From the NCBI GenBank assembly GCA_937936215.1, contig CALGWX010000331.1, positions 1-6,048 on the forward strand: DNA of 6,048 bases, given 5' to 3'. The stretch comes from an uncultured Burkholderiaceae bacterium (GTDB lineage Bacteria > Pseudomonadota > Gammaproteobacteria > Burkholderiales > Burkholderiaceae_F). Under the pieces are notes generated by a model that was not told where the DNA came from, made no database searches, and saw only the letters and a program-made list of their open reading frames with translations. Shown one piece after another: positions 1 through 5,878 of this stretch (position 1 is the first letter of the stretch; each line of letters opens with the position of its first letter). The position numbers and the translations under genes are program-made.

Positions 1-1088
1 CTCCACGCCGCGCGGCGCTCCTGCCGCCAGCTGCAACGAGGCCCGCGCGCCATAAAGCCCGGCCAGGCGCGAGCGCGTGTTGGCCAGTCCCACGCCGCTG
101 CCCTGCGCTGCCGTGAAGCCGGCCCCGGTGTCGCGCACCTCGATTTCGAGGTCCCCGCCGCTGCGGCGGACGCGGATGTCGATGCGGCCACCCTCAGGCA
201 GCGGGCCGAGGCCATGCTTGATGGCGTTTTCTACCAGCGTCGGCAGCACCATCGGCGGCATCGGCGCCTGCCGCAGCGGCGACTCGGCGCTGATCGAGAA
301 CTCCAATCGCTCGCCCATGCGCATCTGCAGGATGGTGAGGTAGGCGCGCGCCAGGTCGAGCTCGCGGCCAACCGTCGAGGCCGAACTGCGCATCGACGGC
401 AGCGCCGCGCGCAAGTAGTCGATCAGGCTGGCGAGCATCTCGCGGCCACGGCTCGGCGTGGTCTCGTACAACCGTCGCACGTTGGCCAGCGTGTTGAAAG
501 AAAGTGCGGCTCGATCTGCGCCTGCAGCGCGGACAGCTGCGCCTGCTGCATCTGGGCGCCGAGCGACTGCTGCGCCAGCTCGGCATCGCACAGCTGCCGT
601 CTCTGCTGCTCGTCCTCGCGCGTCAGGTAGAACAGCGCATAGGCGAGCCCGCCGAGCAGCGTCTATGTCAGCCAGGTCGTGATGAAGGAGCCGAGGCTGT
701 CGCCGATCGGGCCGAGCGCACCGTAGTAGACCCAGAAGCGAACGACCGCGGCGGCCAGCGCGCCGAAGGCCACCAGCCCAAGGCCGAGGCCCACCGCGGC
801 GCGGCGGTTCAGCCGGCGCGCCACGGCGAGGGCGTCGGCGGTGGCGATCATGGCAACCACCATCAGGCCACTGATCAGGTTCTGGCGCAACAGGCGCAGC
901 GTGGCCATGGCCCACTCGTCGAGCGGTTCGACCTGAAGGTCCACCACCCTTCGGCCGAGGACCACGACCAGGCAGACGTAAAAGACGGCCGCGACCATGC
1001 GCAGGTTCAGGATCCGCGCCAGGGCCGCCCGCGCCGTCAACGGCTGCGCGCACGCAATGAACTCGGCGGTGGCGGGCACCGGGGGCAT
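1..1088 (-). pseudogene. LytS/AlgZ-type sensor histidine kinase, broken (in-frame stop plus frameshift), C-terminus beyond window
   Basis: Membrane sensor kinase of the LytS/YehU/AlgZ type, normally phosphorylating a LytTR response regulator. The chosen start is ATG at 1088-1086 (MPPVPATAEF); no clear ribosome site precedes it and a later Met is possible. Four hydrophobic segments follow, with cores such as MVAAVFYVCLVVVLG, LISGLMVVAMIATA and LGLGLVAFGALAAAVV. The fourth (FITTWLT-stop-TLLGGLAYALFYL) is interrupted by TAG at 665-663, codon 142. A Gln-rich linker leads to QIEPHFL with the phospho-acceptor His at codon 195. One base is then missing between 499 and 498, so the expected PHFLFNTLANV reads PHFLSTRW. 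In the shifted frame the rest is well preserved to the window edge: N-box LVENAIKHG, then DTGAGF and GSGVGLANTRSRL. Both lesions must be ignored to recover a protein. Either this is a recent pseudogene or the sequence has two errors. Family assignment is firm; a symbol is not warranted. Confidence 0.87.
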
Positions 1089-1160
1089 GCGCCGATTGTG
1101 GGCGCCCGCCGGCAGGCCCGCAACGCCAGCCGACGAACCGCCCTCGTCGCGGAGCCAAAT

Positions 1161-1173
1161 CGCCGTCACGGCG
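1161..1173. repeat. 13-bp palindrome CGCCGT-c-ACGGCG
   Basis: Perfect inverted repeat with 6-bp arms and a single C spacer, between the divergent kinase and ftsK starts. Its centre lies 33 bp from that of the next palindrome, about three helical turns. It could be an operator, but such arms arise easily by chance in GC-rich DNA. Confidence 0.3.
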
Positions 1174-1193
1174 ACGAACCAGGCCGCGCGCCG

Positions 1194-1206
1194 ACGCGAC
1201 TCGCGT
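1194..1206. repeat. 13-bp palindrome ACGCGA-c-TCGCGT
   Basis: Perfect inverted repeat with the same 6-1-6 architecture as the one at 1161-1173 but different half-site bases. One protein is therefore unlikely to bind both with equal specificity. Possible operator upstream of the ftsK promoter; evidence is structural only. Confidence 0.3.
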
Positions 1207-1231
1207 GCAAGCGGCCGGCGCGCTCGCGCTG

Positions 1232-1243
1232 CCGTGGCCACGG
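1232..1243. repeat. 12-bp perfect palindrome CCGTGGCCACGG over the presumed -35 position
   Basis: Perfect even palindrome whose right edge falls where a -35 element would lie for the TATAAT at 1263-1268 (about 1240-1245 with 17-bp spacing). No good TTGACA match is seen there, so this promoter may depend on an activator or be blocked by a repressor bound at the palindrome. That is inference from position alone. Confidence 0.3.
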
Positions 1244-1262
1244 GTCTGCGAGAGGGCAAACC

Positions 1263-1268
1263 TATAAT
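1263..1268 (+). promoter_or_regulatory. Candidate sigma-70 -10 box (TATAAT) for ftsK
   Basis: An exact TATAAT consensus stands out in very GC-rich DNA, 34 bases before the ftsK TTG. Transcription would begin around 1275, giving a leader of roughly 30 bases. No convincing -35 hexamer is visible 16-18 bp upstream and no extended -10 TG precedes it. The position between divergent genes and just upstream of ftsK supports a real promoter. Confidence 0.5.
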
Positions 1269-1302
1269 CGGCCGTCGCTTACGATTTCGGCCCGTCCCCC
1301 TG

Positions 1303-3621
1303 TTGAACGACAAGCCGCTCGAGCCTGCCGAACCACTGCGCCGTCGCGGCGGCAACGGGCCGGCCGTGGCGCCGGAGCCCACCCGGCACGGCCGCTTGCT
1401 GGCGGAAGCGGGCTGGATCCTTGGCGCGCTGGCGGTCGCCGCGCTGGCCACGGTGCTGGCGACCTACGACCGCGGCGATCCGGGCTTCTCGCACTCGGCC
1501 ACGGGCGCCACGGTGGCGAACCTCGGCGGCCGCGTCGGCGCCTGGTTCGCCGACGTCGCGCACCTGCTGTTCGGCTATTCGAGCTGGCTGCTGGTCATTG
1601 CCGGCGCCGCTTGGGTGATCCGCGGCTTCCGCCGCCTGCACGCCCCCTGTGCGCAGCAAGGCCTCCCGGACTGGGTGCAGGCGATCGGCTTCGTCGTGCT
1701 GCTGGTCGGCTGCACGGCGCTGGAGTCGCTGCGGCTGCAATGGCTGGCGGGCGATCTGCCGCAAGGCGCCGGCGGCGTGCTCGGCAGTTCGCTGGCCACG
1801 CTGATGCGCGAGGCGCTCGGCTTCACCGGCGGCACGCTGGCGGCTCTGGCGGCGATCGCGCTCGGCGCCAGCCTGTGCTTCGACTTTTCATGGCTGGCGG
1901 TGGCCGAGCGGGTCGGCGCGTTCTTCGAGCGTCTCGCCGACCGGGTGCGGCAGCAGCGTGAGGCGAAGGAGGACCGCGCCATTGGCGAAGTCGCCGCGGT
2001 CGAGCGCGACCACCTGCTGGCGGTCGAGCGCAGCCGCATCGAGGAGACGCCGCCCGTGCACATCGAGCGCGCGCCTGCGCGGGTCAAGCCCTCCGAGCGC
2101 AAGGCGAAGGAAAAGCAGGTGCCGCTGTTCGCGGAGCTGGCGGATGCGCGGCTGCCGACGCTCGACCTGCTCGACGAGGCGCCGGCCGACGTGGAGACCA
2201 TCGCCACGGAGACGCTGGAGTTCACCTCGCGGCTGATCGAGAAGAAGCTGAAGGACTTCGGCGTCGAGGCCACCGTCGTGGCGGCCTATCCGGGGCCGGT
2301 GATCACCCGCTACGAGATCGAGCCAGCGGTGGGGGTGAAGGGCAGCCAGATCGTCAACCTGGCCAAGGATCTGGCGCGCGCGCTGTCGCTGGTGTCGATC
2401 CGCGTGGTGGAGACGATCCCCGGCAAGAACCTGATGGGGCTGGAGCTGCCGAACCCGAAGCGGCAGATGGTCAGGCTCTCCGAGATCCTCGGCTCGGCCG
2501 TCTACAACGACAGCCACTCGCTGCTGACGCTCGGGCTGGGCAAGGACATCGCTGGCAAGCCGGTGACGGTGGATCTCGCCCGCATGCCGCACCTGCTGGT
2601 GGCCGGCACCACCGGCTCGGGCAAGTCGGTCGGCATCAACGCGATGATCCTGTCGATCCTGTACAAGGCCGACCCGTCGCAGGTGCGGCTGCTGCTGATC
2701 GACCCGAAGATGCTCGAGCTGTCGGTCTACGAGGGCATCCCGCACCTGCTGGCGCCGGTGGTCACCGACATGAAGGAGGCCGGGCACGCGTTGAACTGGT
2801 GCGTGCACGAGATGGACCGCCGTTACAAGCTGATGAGCAAGCTCGGCGTTCGCTCGCTGGCGAGCTTCAACCAGAAGATCCAGGAGGCGCGGGCCAAGGA
2901 GGAGTTCATCGGCAACCCGTTCTCGTTGACGCCGGAGAACCCGGAGCCGCTCGAGCCGATGCCGCTGATCGTGGTGGTGATCGACGAGCTGGCGGACCTG
3001 ATGATGGTCACCGGCAAGAAGGTCGAGGAGCTGATCGCCCGCATCGCCCAGAAGGCGCGCGCCAGCGGCATGCACCTGATCCTGGCCACGCAGCGGCCGA
3101 GCGTGGACGTGATCACGGGGCTGATCAAGGCCAACATCCCGGCGCGCATCTCTTACCAGGTCTCCAGCCGGGTCGACTCGCGCACCATCCTCGACCAGAT
3201 GGGCGCCGAGACGCTGCTCGGGCAGGGCGACATGCTTTACCTCGCCCCAGGCCACGGCCTGCCGGTACGGGTGCACGGCGCGTTCGTCTCGGACGCCGAG
3301 GTGCATCGGGTGGTCAACGCGCTGAAGGCGCGCGGCGAGCCGCAGTACATCGAGGGTGTGCTGCAGGCGCCCGAGGTGGCGGAGATGAACGCCGAGGGTG
3401 GTCAGGCGGGCGGGGGCGAGGCGGATCCGCTGTACGACCAGGCGGTCGAGGTGGTGCTGAAGAACCGCCGCGCCTCGATCTCGCTGGTGCAGCGGCACCT
3501 GCGCATCGGCTACAACCGTGCCGCCCGCCTGCTGGAGGACATGGAGAAGGCCGGCATGGTCTCGGCGATGCAGCCCAACGGCAACCGCGAGATCCTGGTG
3601 CCGCAGCGGGAGGCGGGTTGA
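1303..3621 (+). CDS. ftsK: DNA translocase FtsK
   Basis: Septum-anchored hexameric ATPase that pumps DNA toward the terminus and activates XerCD recombination at dif to resolve chromosome dimers. From the TTG at 1303 it is 772 residues, usual for betaproteobacterial FtsK. The start follows the TATAAT by a short leader; the preceding CTG in the same frame is an alternative, and no ribosome site is evident. Four membrane segments lie at about 35-54, 82-108, 126-142 and 173-198 (FtsK_4TM). A short charged linker follows, then the conserved LPTLDLLD at 284-291 and the alpha domain. The motor domain has Walker A GTTGSGKS at 435-442 (Lys441) and Walker B LIVVVIDE at 555-562 (Asp561, Glu562), with ATQRPSVDVITG downstream. 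The C-terminal winged-helix gamma domain spans about 708-772 (SLVQRHLRIGYNRAARLLEDME), the part that reads KOPS sites and contacts XerD. All key motifs are intact. lolA follows on the same strand. Confidence 0.97.
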   Translation: MNDKPLEPAEPLRRRGGNGPAVAPEPTRHGRLLAEAGWILGALAVAALATVLATYDRGDPGFSHSATGATVANLGGRVGAWFADVAHLLFGYSSWLLVIAGAAWVIRGFRRLHAPCAQQGLPDWVQAIGFVVLLVGCTALESLRLQWLAGDLPQGAGGVLGSSLATLMREALGFTGGTLAALAAIALGASLCFDFSWLAVAERVGAFFERLADRVRQQREAKEDRAIGEVAAVERDHLLAVERSRIEETPPVHIERAPARVKPSERKAKEKQVPLFAELADARLPTLDLLDEAPADVETIATETLEFTSRLIEKKLKDFGVEATVVAAYPGPVITRYEIEPAVGVKGSQIVNLAKDLARALSLVSIRVVETIPGKNLMGLELPNPKRQMVRLSEILGSAVYNDSHSLLTLGLGKDIAGKPVTVDLARMPHLLVAGTTGSGKSVGINAMILSILYKADPSQVRLLLIDPKMLELSVYEGIPHLLAPVVTDMKEAGHALNWCVHEMDRRYKLMSKLGVRSLASFNQKIQEARAKEEFIGNPFSLTPENPEPLEPMPLIVVVIDELADLMMVTGKKVEELIARIAQKARASGMHLILATQRPSVDVITGLIKANIPARISYQVSSRVDSRTILDQMGAETLLGQGDMLYLAPGHGLPVRVHGAFVSDAEVHRVVNALKARGEPQYIEGVLQAPEVAEMNAEGGQAGGGEADPLYDQAVEVVLKNRRASISLVQRHLRIGYNRAARLLEDMEKAGMVSAMQPNGNREILVPQREAG

Positions 3622-3644
3622 GCTCGCGGTCGACGGCGCGGCCG

Positions 3645-3682
3645 CCGCTGGCGCGGCGAGCGGGGCGACGTTGCGCCAGCGG
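3645..3682 (+). other. 10-bp inverted repeat (hairpin) in the ftsK-lolA gap
   Basis: CCGCTGGCGC at 3645-3654 pairs perfectly with GCGCCAGCGG at 3673-3682 around an 18-base loop, starting 24 bases after the ftsK stop. No run of T follows, so it is not a standard intrinsic terminator. It could be a partial terminator, a Rho-related structure or an mRNA-stability hairpin setting the ftsK/lolA ratio. The rest of the 148-base gap shows nothing else I can support. Confidence 0.4.
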
Positions 3683-3760
3683 GGCTTGCGTCGTCTGGCC
3701 TCAGCGCGGCCGATCGATGGCGGCGACTCGCGGGGCGACTTGTCGCTGCCGGCGCTTGTG

Positions 3761-3765
3761 GGAGG
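3761..3765 (+). promoter_or_regulatory. Shine-Dalgarno GGAGG deciding the lolA TTG start
   Basis: GGAGG (GGGAGG with the preceding G) ends four bases before TTG at 3770. It is the strongest ribosome site near the beginning of lolA. It supports TTG over the in-frame GTG at 3758, which overlaps it, and over any upstream codon of the open frame. Confidence 0.7.
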
Positions 3766-3769
3766 CCGG

Positions 3770-4396
3770 TTGATCCGCCTGGCGGCGCGCGCGGCGGCCC
3801 TGCTGCTGGCGCTGGTTCTTGCGGCCCCGGCGCAGGCGAGCGCCGTGGCGGCGCTGCGCGAGTTCCTGGCGCAGACGAAAAGCGCGCGCGGCGAGTTCAC
3901 GCAGCAGGTCAGGCGCGGCAACGCGCCGGCGGCGCCGCCGTCGAGCGGCACCTTCGTCTTCGAGCGGCCGGGCAAGTTCCGCTGGACCTATTTGAAGCCC
4001 TACGAGCAGGTGCTGGTGGCCGACGGCGAGCGGCTGTACCTGTTCGACAAGGACCTGAACCAGGTGACCATCAAGCGCATCGCCGCGGCGCTGCCGGCCT
4101 CGCCGGCGTCGATCCTGTTCGGCGGCAACGAGTTCGAGCGCGACTTCGCAGTGGCCGAGGCCGGCACCCGCGACGGCCTGCAGTGGCTGACCGCCACGCC
4201 GCGGGTCAAGGACTCGCAGTTCGAGCGCATCGAGATCGGCTTTCGCGACGGGCTGCCGGCGGCGATGGTGATCGCCGACAGCTTCGGGCAGGTGTCACGG
4301 CTGGCCTTCAGCCGCTTCGAGCGCAACGCGAAGGTCGACGCGCAGAGCTTCCGCTTCGTGCCGCCGCCGGGCGCCGATGTGCTGGAGGAGCGCTAG
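3770..4396 (+). CDS. lolA: Outer-membrane lipoprotein carrier protein LolA
   Basis: Periplasmic chaperone that takes lipoproteins from the LolCDE transporter and hands them to LolB at the outer membrane. From the TTG at 3770 it is 208 residues, normal for the family. A signal peptide is clear: Arg3 and Arg7, a Leu/Ala core, and AQA at 21-23 with cleavage before Ser24. Mature LolA begins SAVAALREFLAQ. Conserved features include the GEFTQQV strand, FVFERPGKFRWTY with Arg66 (Arg43 of the mature form, corresponding to the well-studied E. coli Arg43), YEQVLVADGERLYLFDKDL and the C-terminal strand RFVPPPGADVL. The frame is open upstream into ftsK, but that part lacks a signal peptide. The TAG stop lies inside the target site of the downstream IS element and survived the insertion. 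It is probably transcribed with ftsK, as the 148-base gap shows no obvious promoter. Confidence 0.93.
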   Translation: MIRLAARAAALLLALVLAAPAQASAVAALREFLAQTKSARGEFTQQVRRGNAPAAPPSSGTFVFERPGKFRWTYLKPYEQVLVADGERLYLFDKDLNQVTIKRIAAALPASPASILFGGNEFERDFAVAEAGTRDGLQWLTATPRVKDSQFERIEIGFRDGLPAAMVIADSFGQVSRLAFSRFERNAKVDAQSFRFVPPPGADVLEER

Positions 4397-4397
4397 C
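4392..4397. repeat. Left target-site duplication GCTAGC of the IS481 element
   Basis: Six-base direct repeat, itself a palindrome, identical to 5428-5433 and abutting the TGT end of the element. It contains the lolA TAG stop (4394-4396). It fits the NCTAGN target preference reported for Bordetella pertussis IS481. Confidence 0.9.
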
Positions 4398-4421
4398 TGT
4401 CGTTTCTCAACAGGTTGTTCA
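4398..4421 (+). repeat. IS481 left terminal inverted repeat
   Basis: Twenty-four bases matching the reverse complement of 5404-5427 at 21 positions. Shared blocks are TGT, GTTTCTCA, CA and GTTGTTCA; mismatches are at positions 4, 13 and 16. The outer TGT is the typical family end. Confidence 0.88.
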
Positions 4422-4471
4422 TTCGGGGTGGGCGAAACTGAGGGTATCGAAGCCTGAAGTTTCAGTCCCAC

Positions 4472-4475
4472 GGAG
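4472..4475 (+). promoter_or_regulatory. Ribosome binding site GGAG of the transposase
   Basis: GGAG lies six bases before the ATG at 4482, a normal spacing. It fixes the transposase start and lies inside the element, between the left repeat and the ORF. Confidence 0.6.
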
Positions 4476-4481
4476 TCCCGG

Positions 4482-5432
4482 ATGAACGTGCACAAGAATG
4501 CCCGCATGACCCCGAAAGGTCGAGCCCACTTGGTGCAGGACGTCGCCCAGCGCGGGGTGATGGCGGCGGCCGCCGCCGGCGTCAGCCCGCGCACTGCCGC
4601 CAAGTGGCAGGCGCGCGCAGCCGCAGAAGGCGACGCTGGCCTGCACGACCGCAGTTCGCGCCCGCAGCACAGTCCGCGGCGCACGCCAGTCGAGCGGGGC
4701 GAGCGCGTCTTGCGCCTGCGCCGCAATCATCGGCTGACCTACCAGGAAATCGGCCGCCGCGTGGGCCTGTCGGTGGCCACGGTGGGCCGCTTGTGCGCCG
4801 CGGCCGGCTGCAGCCGCTTGCCGCCGCTGCACGATGCGCCGCCGGTGCGCCGCTATGAGCGCAGCGCCCCTGGCGAACTGATCCATCTGGACAGCAAGAA
4901 GCTGGCCCGCTTCGGGCGGCCCGGCCACCGGGTGACCGGCAACCGCCGCCAGGCCACGGCGGGCGCCGGCACCGAGGCGCTGCACGTGGCCATCGATGAC
5001 CGCTCGCGGGTGGGCTTCGCGCTGCTGCTGGCCGACGAGCGGACCCGCTCGGCGCTGGCGTTTCTGTTCGCCGCCCTGCGCTACTACCGGGCGCTGGGCG
5101 TGCGCGTGCTTCGGGTGATGACCGACAACGGCGCGGCGTATCGGGCCAAGGCCTTCCGCAAGGCGCTGCGCCGCTTGGGCATCCGCCACCTGCTCACCCG
5201 CCCCTATACGCCGCGTACCAATGGCAAGGCCGAACGCTTCATCCAGACGCTGCTGCGCGACTGGGCTTACCGCTTCACCTACCCCAGCAGCCAGATCCGC
5301 GGCGCCAAGCTGCCCTATGGGCTGCACCACGACAACTTCCACCGCCCCCACGCTGCCGTCGGTGGCTTGCCTCCCATCACCCGCCTCAGCTTCGGCTACG
5401 CCGTGAACAACGTGGTGAGAAACTACAGCTAG
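4482..5432 (+). CDS. IS481-family DDE transposase
   Basis: Cuts and joins the element ends. It is 316 residues, full length for the family. The N-terminus holds helix-turn-helix regions (GVMAAAAAGVSPRTAAKWQ near residues 25-45; LTYQEIGRRVGLSVATVGRL near 85-104) with the family phrase GLHDRSSRP between them. The RNase H-fold core shows the acidic triad: Asp137 in LIHLDSKKL, Asp215 in VMTDNGAAY and Glu251 in GKAERFIQTLLRDW. The last two are separated by 35 residues (D35E). No internal stop or frameshift is seen. The last codons lie in the right terminal repeat (VNNVVRN), and the final Ser codon is part IS (A) and part host (GC). The TAG at 5430-5432 lies wholly in the target duplication, so termination depends on the CTAG target. 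Confidence 0.95.
   Translation: MNVHKNARMTPKGRAHLVQDVAQRGVMAAAAAGVSPRTAAKWQARAAAEGDAGLHDRSSRPQHSPRRTPVERGERVLRLRRNHRLTYQEIGRRVGLSVATVGRLCAAAGCSRLPPLHDAPPVRRYERSAPGELIHLDSKKLARFGRPGHRVTGNRRQATAGAGTEALHVAIDDRSRVGFALLLADERTRSALAFLFAALRYYRALGVRVLRVMTDNGAAYRAKAFRKALRRLGIRHLLTRPYTPRTNGKAERFIQTLLRDWAYRFTYPSSQIRGAKLPYGLHHDNFHRPHAAVGGLPPITRLSFGYAVNNVVRNYS
5404..5427 (-). repeat. IS481 right terminal inverted repeat
   Basis: Partner of 4398-4421 in opposite orientation, 21 of 24 bases matching and ending in ACA. It also encodes the last residues of the transposase, so terminal-repeat function and coding overlap here. Confidence 0.88.
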
Positions 5433-5433
5433 C
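5428..5433. repeat. Right target-site duplication GCTAGC
   Basis: Second copy of the 6-bp duplication. Its plus-strand TAG (5430-5432) stops the transposase. Its minus-strand TAG (5431-5429) stops the small membrane protein, so the two convergent genes overlap by four bases. Confidence 0.9.
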
Positions 5434-5719
5434 GGCGCCGCGGCCCGCGCTCCTTCACGTTGACGTAGATCTGCACCGCCGCCACCGCGGTGGCCAGCGC
5501 CAGCAGCGGGTAGACGACGTACATCTCGGAGCGGCGCACGCAGTCGGTGCACAGGAGCTCGTACTTGATGCCAAGTTCGTAGCCGAGATAAAGGATCCAG
5601 AAACCGGCGACCACCCAGGCCGTGCGCGAGCTGCTCCAGTACGCCAGCGCCGCCAGGATCGCGATCGGCAGCGCGATCAGCGCCGGATACTCGATGAGGA
5701 TGTAGAAGATTTCCGGCAT
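5429..5719 (-). CDS. Small three-TM membrane protein, function unknown
   Basis: I do not recognise a family. The 96 residues are strongly hydrophobic, with three likely membrane helices at about 4-27 (FYILIEYPALIALPIAILAA), 35-51 (WVVAGFWILYLGYELG) and 65-87 (YVVYPLLALATAVAAVQIY). Between helices 2 and 3 lies CTDC (Cys57, Cys60), which could form a disulfide or bind metal. The tail VKERGPRRR is basic, suggesting a cytoplasmic C-terminus by the positive-inside rule; helix 1 would then start outside and the CxxC loop would face the periplasm. The start is ATG at 5719 with only a weak GGGAC upstream. Realistic membrane topology and the exact sharing of the stop codon with lolA's target site favour a real gene. 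It is convergent with lolA and divergent from rarA. Confidence 0.7.
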   Translation of the reverse strand: MPEIFYILIEYPALIALPIAILAALAYWSSSRTAWVVAGFWILYLGYELGIKYELLCTDCVRRSEMYVVYPLLALATAVAAVQIYVNVKERGPRRR

Positions 5720-5784
5720 GGTGTCCCGGGTTGCCAGAAGTCGCCGCTGGCTTGTTCTCGTGATCGCTGGCGCTCATGCTAACC

Positions 5785-5825
5785 CCGGAAGCGGGCCCTC
5801 GGGCGGCCCGCCGCGTGATTTCCGG
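5785..5825. other. Nested inverted repeat upstream of rarA
   Basis: Inner arms GCGGGCC (5791-5797) and GGCCCGC (5805-5811) pair perfectly over a 7-base loop. Outer arms CCGGAA (5785-5790) and TTCCGG (5820-5825) extend the structure on the other side of an 8-base bulge. No T-run follows. It lies in the 159-base gap between the divergent small gene and rarA, so it could be an operator or a leader hairpin. I see no convincing promoter boxes in this gap. Confidence 0.35.
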
Positions 5826-5878
5826 CTGTCCGCCGTGGCAAGGCGGTCCAACGGCCAGACAGGGGCACGGACCTTTCG

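Larger units (their letters stand above)
1089..1302. other. Divergent intergenic region between kinase pseudogene and ftsK
   Basis: These 214 bases separate the minus-strand kinase start from the plus-strand ftsK start. They hold a TATAAT box close to ftsK and three perfect short palindromes, listed separately. The ftsK frame is open upstream across this stretch, but its translation is Arg/Ala-rich, resembles no FtsK N-terminus and lies upstream of the promoter, so I treat it as non-coding. Confidence 0.6.
4398..5427 (+). mobile_element. Complete IS481-family insertion sequence, 1030 bp
   Basis: The element begins TGT and ends ACA. It has imperfect terminal inverted repeats of 24 bp and one transposase gene filling almost the whole length. 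A perfect 6-bp duplication GCTAGC flanks it. Length, single ORF, TGT...ACA ends and CTAG-centred target all agree with the IS481 family; the B. pertussis element is about 1.05 kb. Intact ORF, intact ends and an undamaged duplication suggest recent, potentially active insertion. Base composition resembles the host genes, so it may come from a similarly GC-rich relative. It lies between lolA and a convergent small gene and disrupts neither coding sequence. Confidence 0.93.

Noticed and set aside
997..1302. Upstream in-frame extension of ftsK from an ATG at 997
   Set aside because: It crosses the kinase gene on the other strand and the TATAAT box, is Arg/Ala-rich, and resembles no FtsK N-terminus; the length from TTG 1303 is already normal.
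504..1961. Long plus-strand open frame (485 codons)
   Set aside because: Antisense to the kinase and out of frame with FtsK; low-complexity Arg/Ala/Gly translation typical of GC-rich shadow frames.
2799..3773. 324-codon plus-strand frame inside ftsK
   Set aside because: Out-of-frame shadow of the motor and gamma domains; Gly/Arg/Ala-rich with no motifs.
1888..3975. 695-codon minus-strand open frame opposite ftsK
   Set aside because: Mirror of the strongly supported FtsK coding frame; His/Arg/Leu-rich without any recognisable domain.
4454..4465. Small hairpin CTGAA-gt-TTCAG in the transposase leader
   Set aside because: Only 5 bp with a 2-base loop; too short to be stable or to interpret.
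4419..5777. 452-codon minus-strand open frame spanning the IS and the small membrane gene
   Set aside because: It runs across the IS/host boundary and opposes a textbook DDE transposase; a frame crossing a recent insertion cannot be an old gene.
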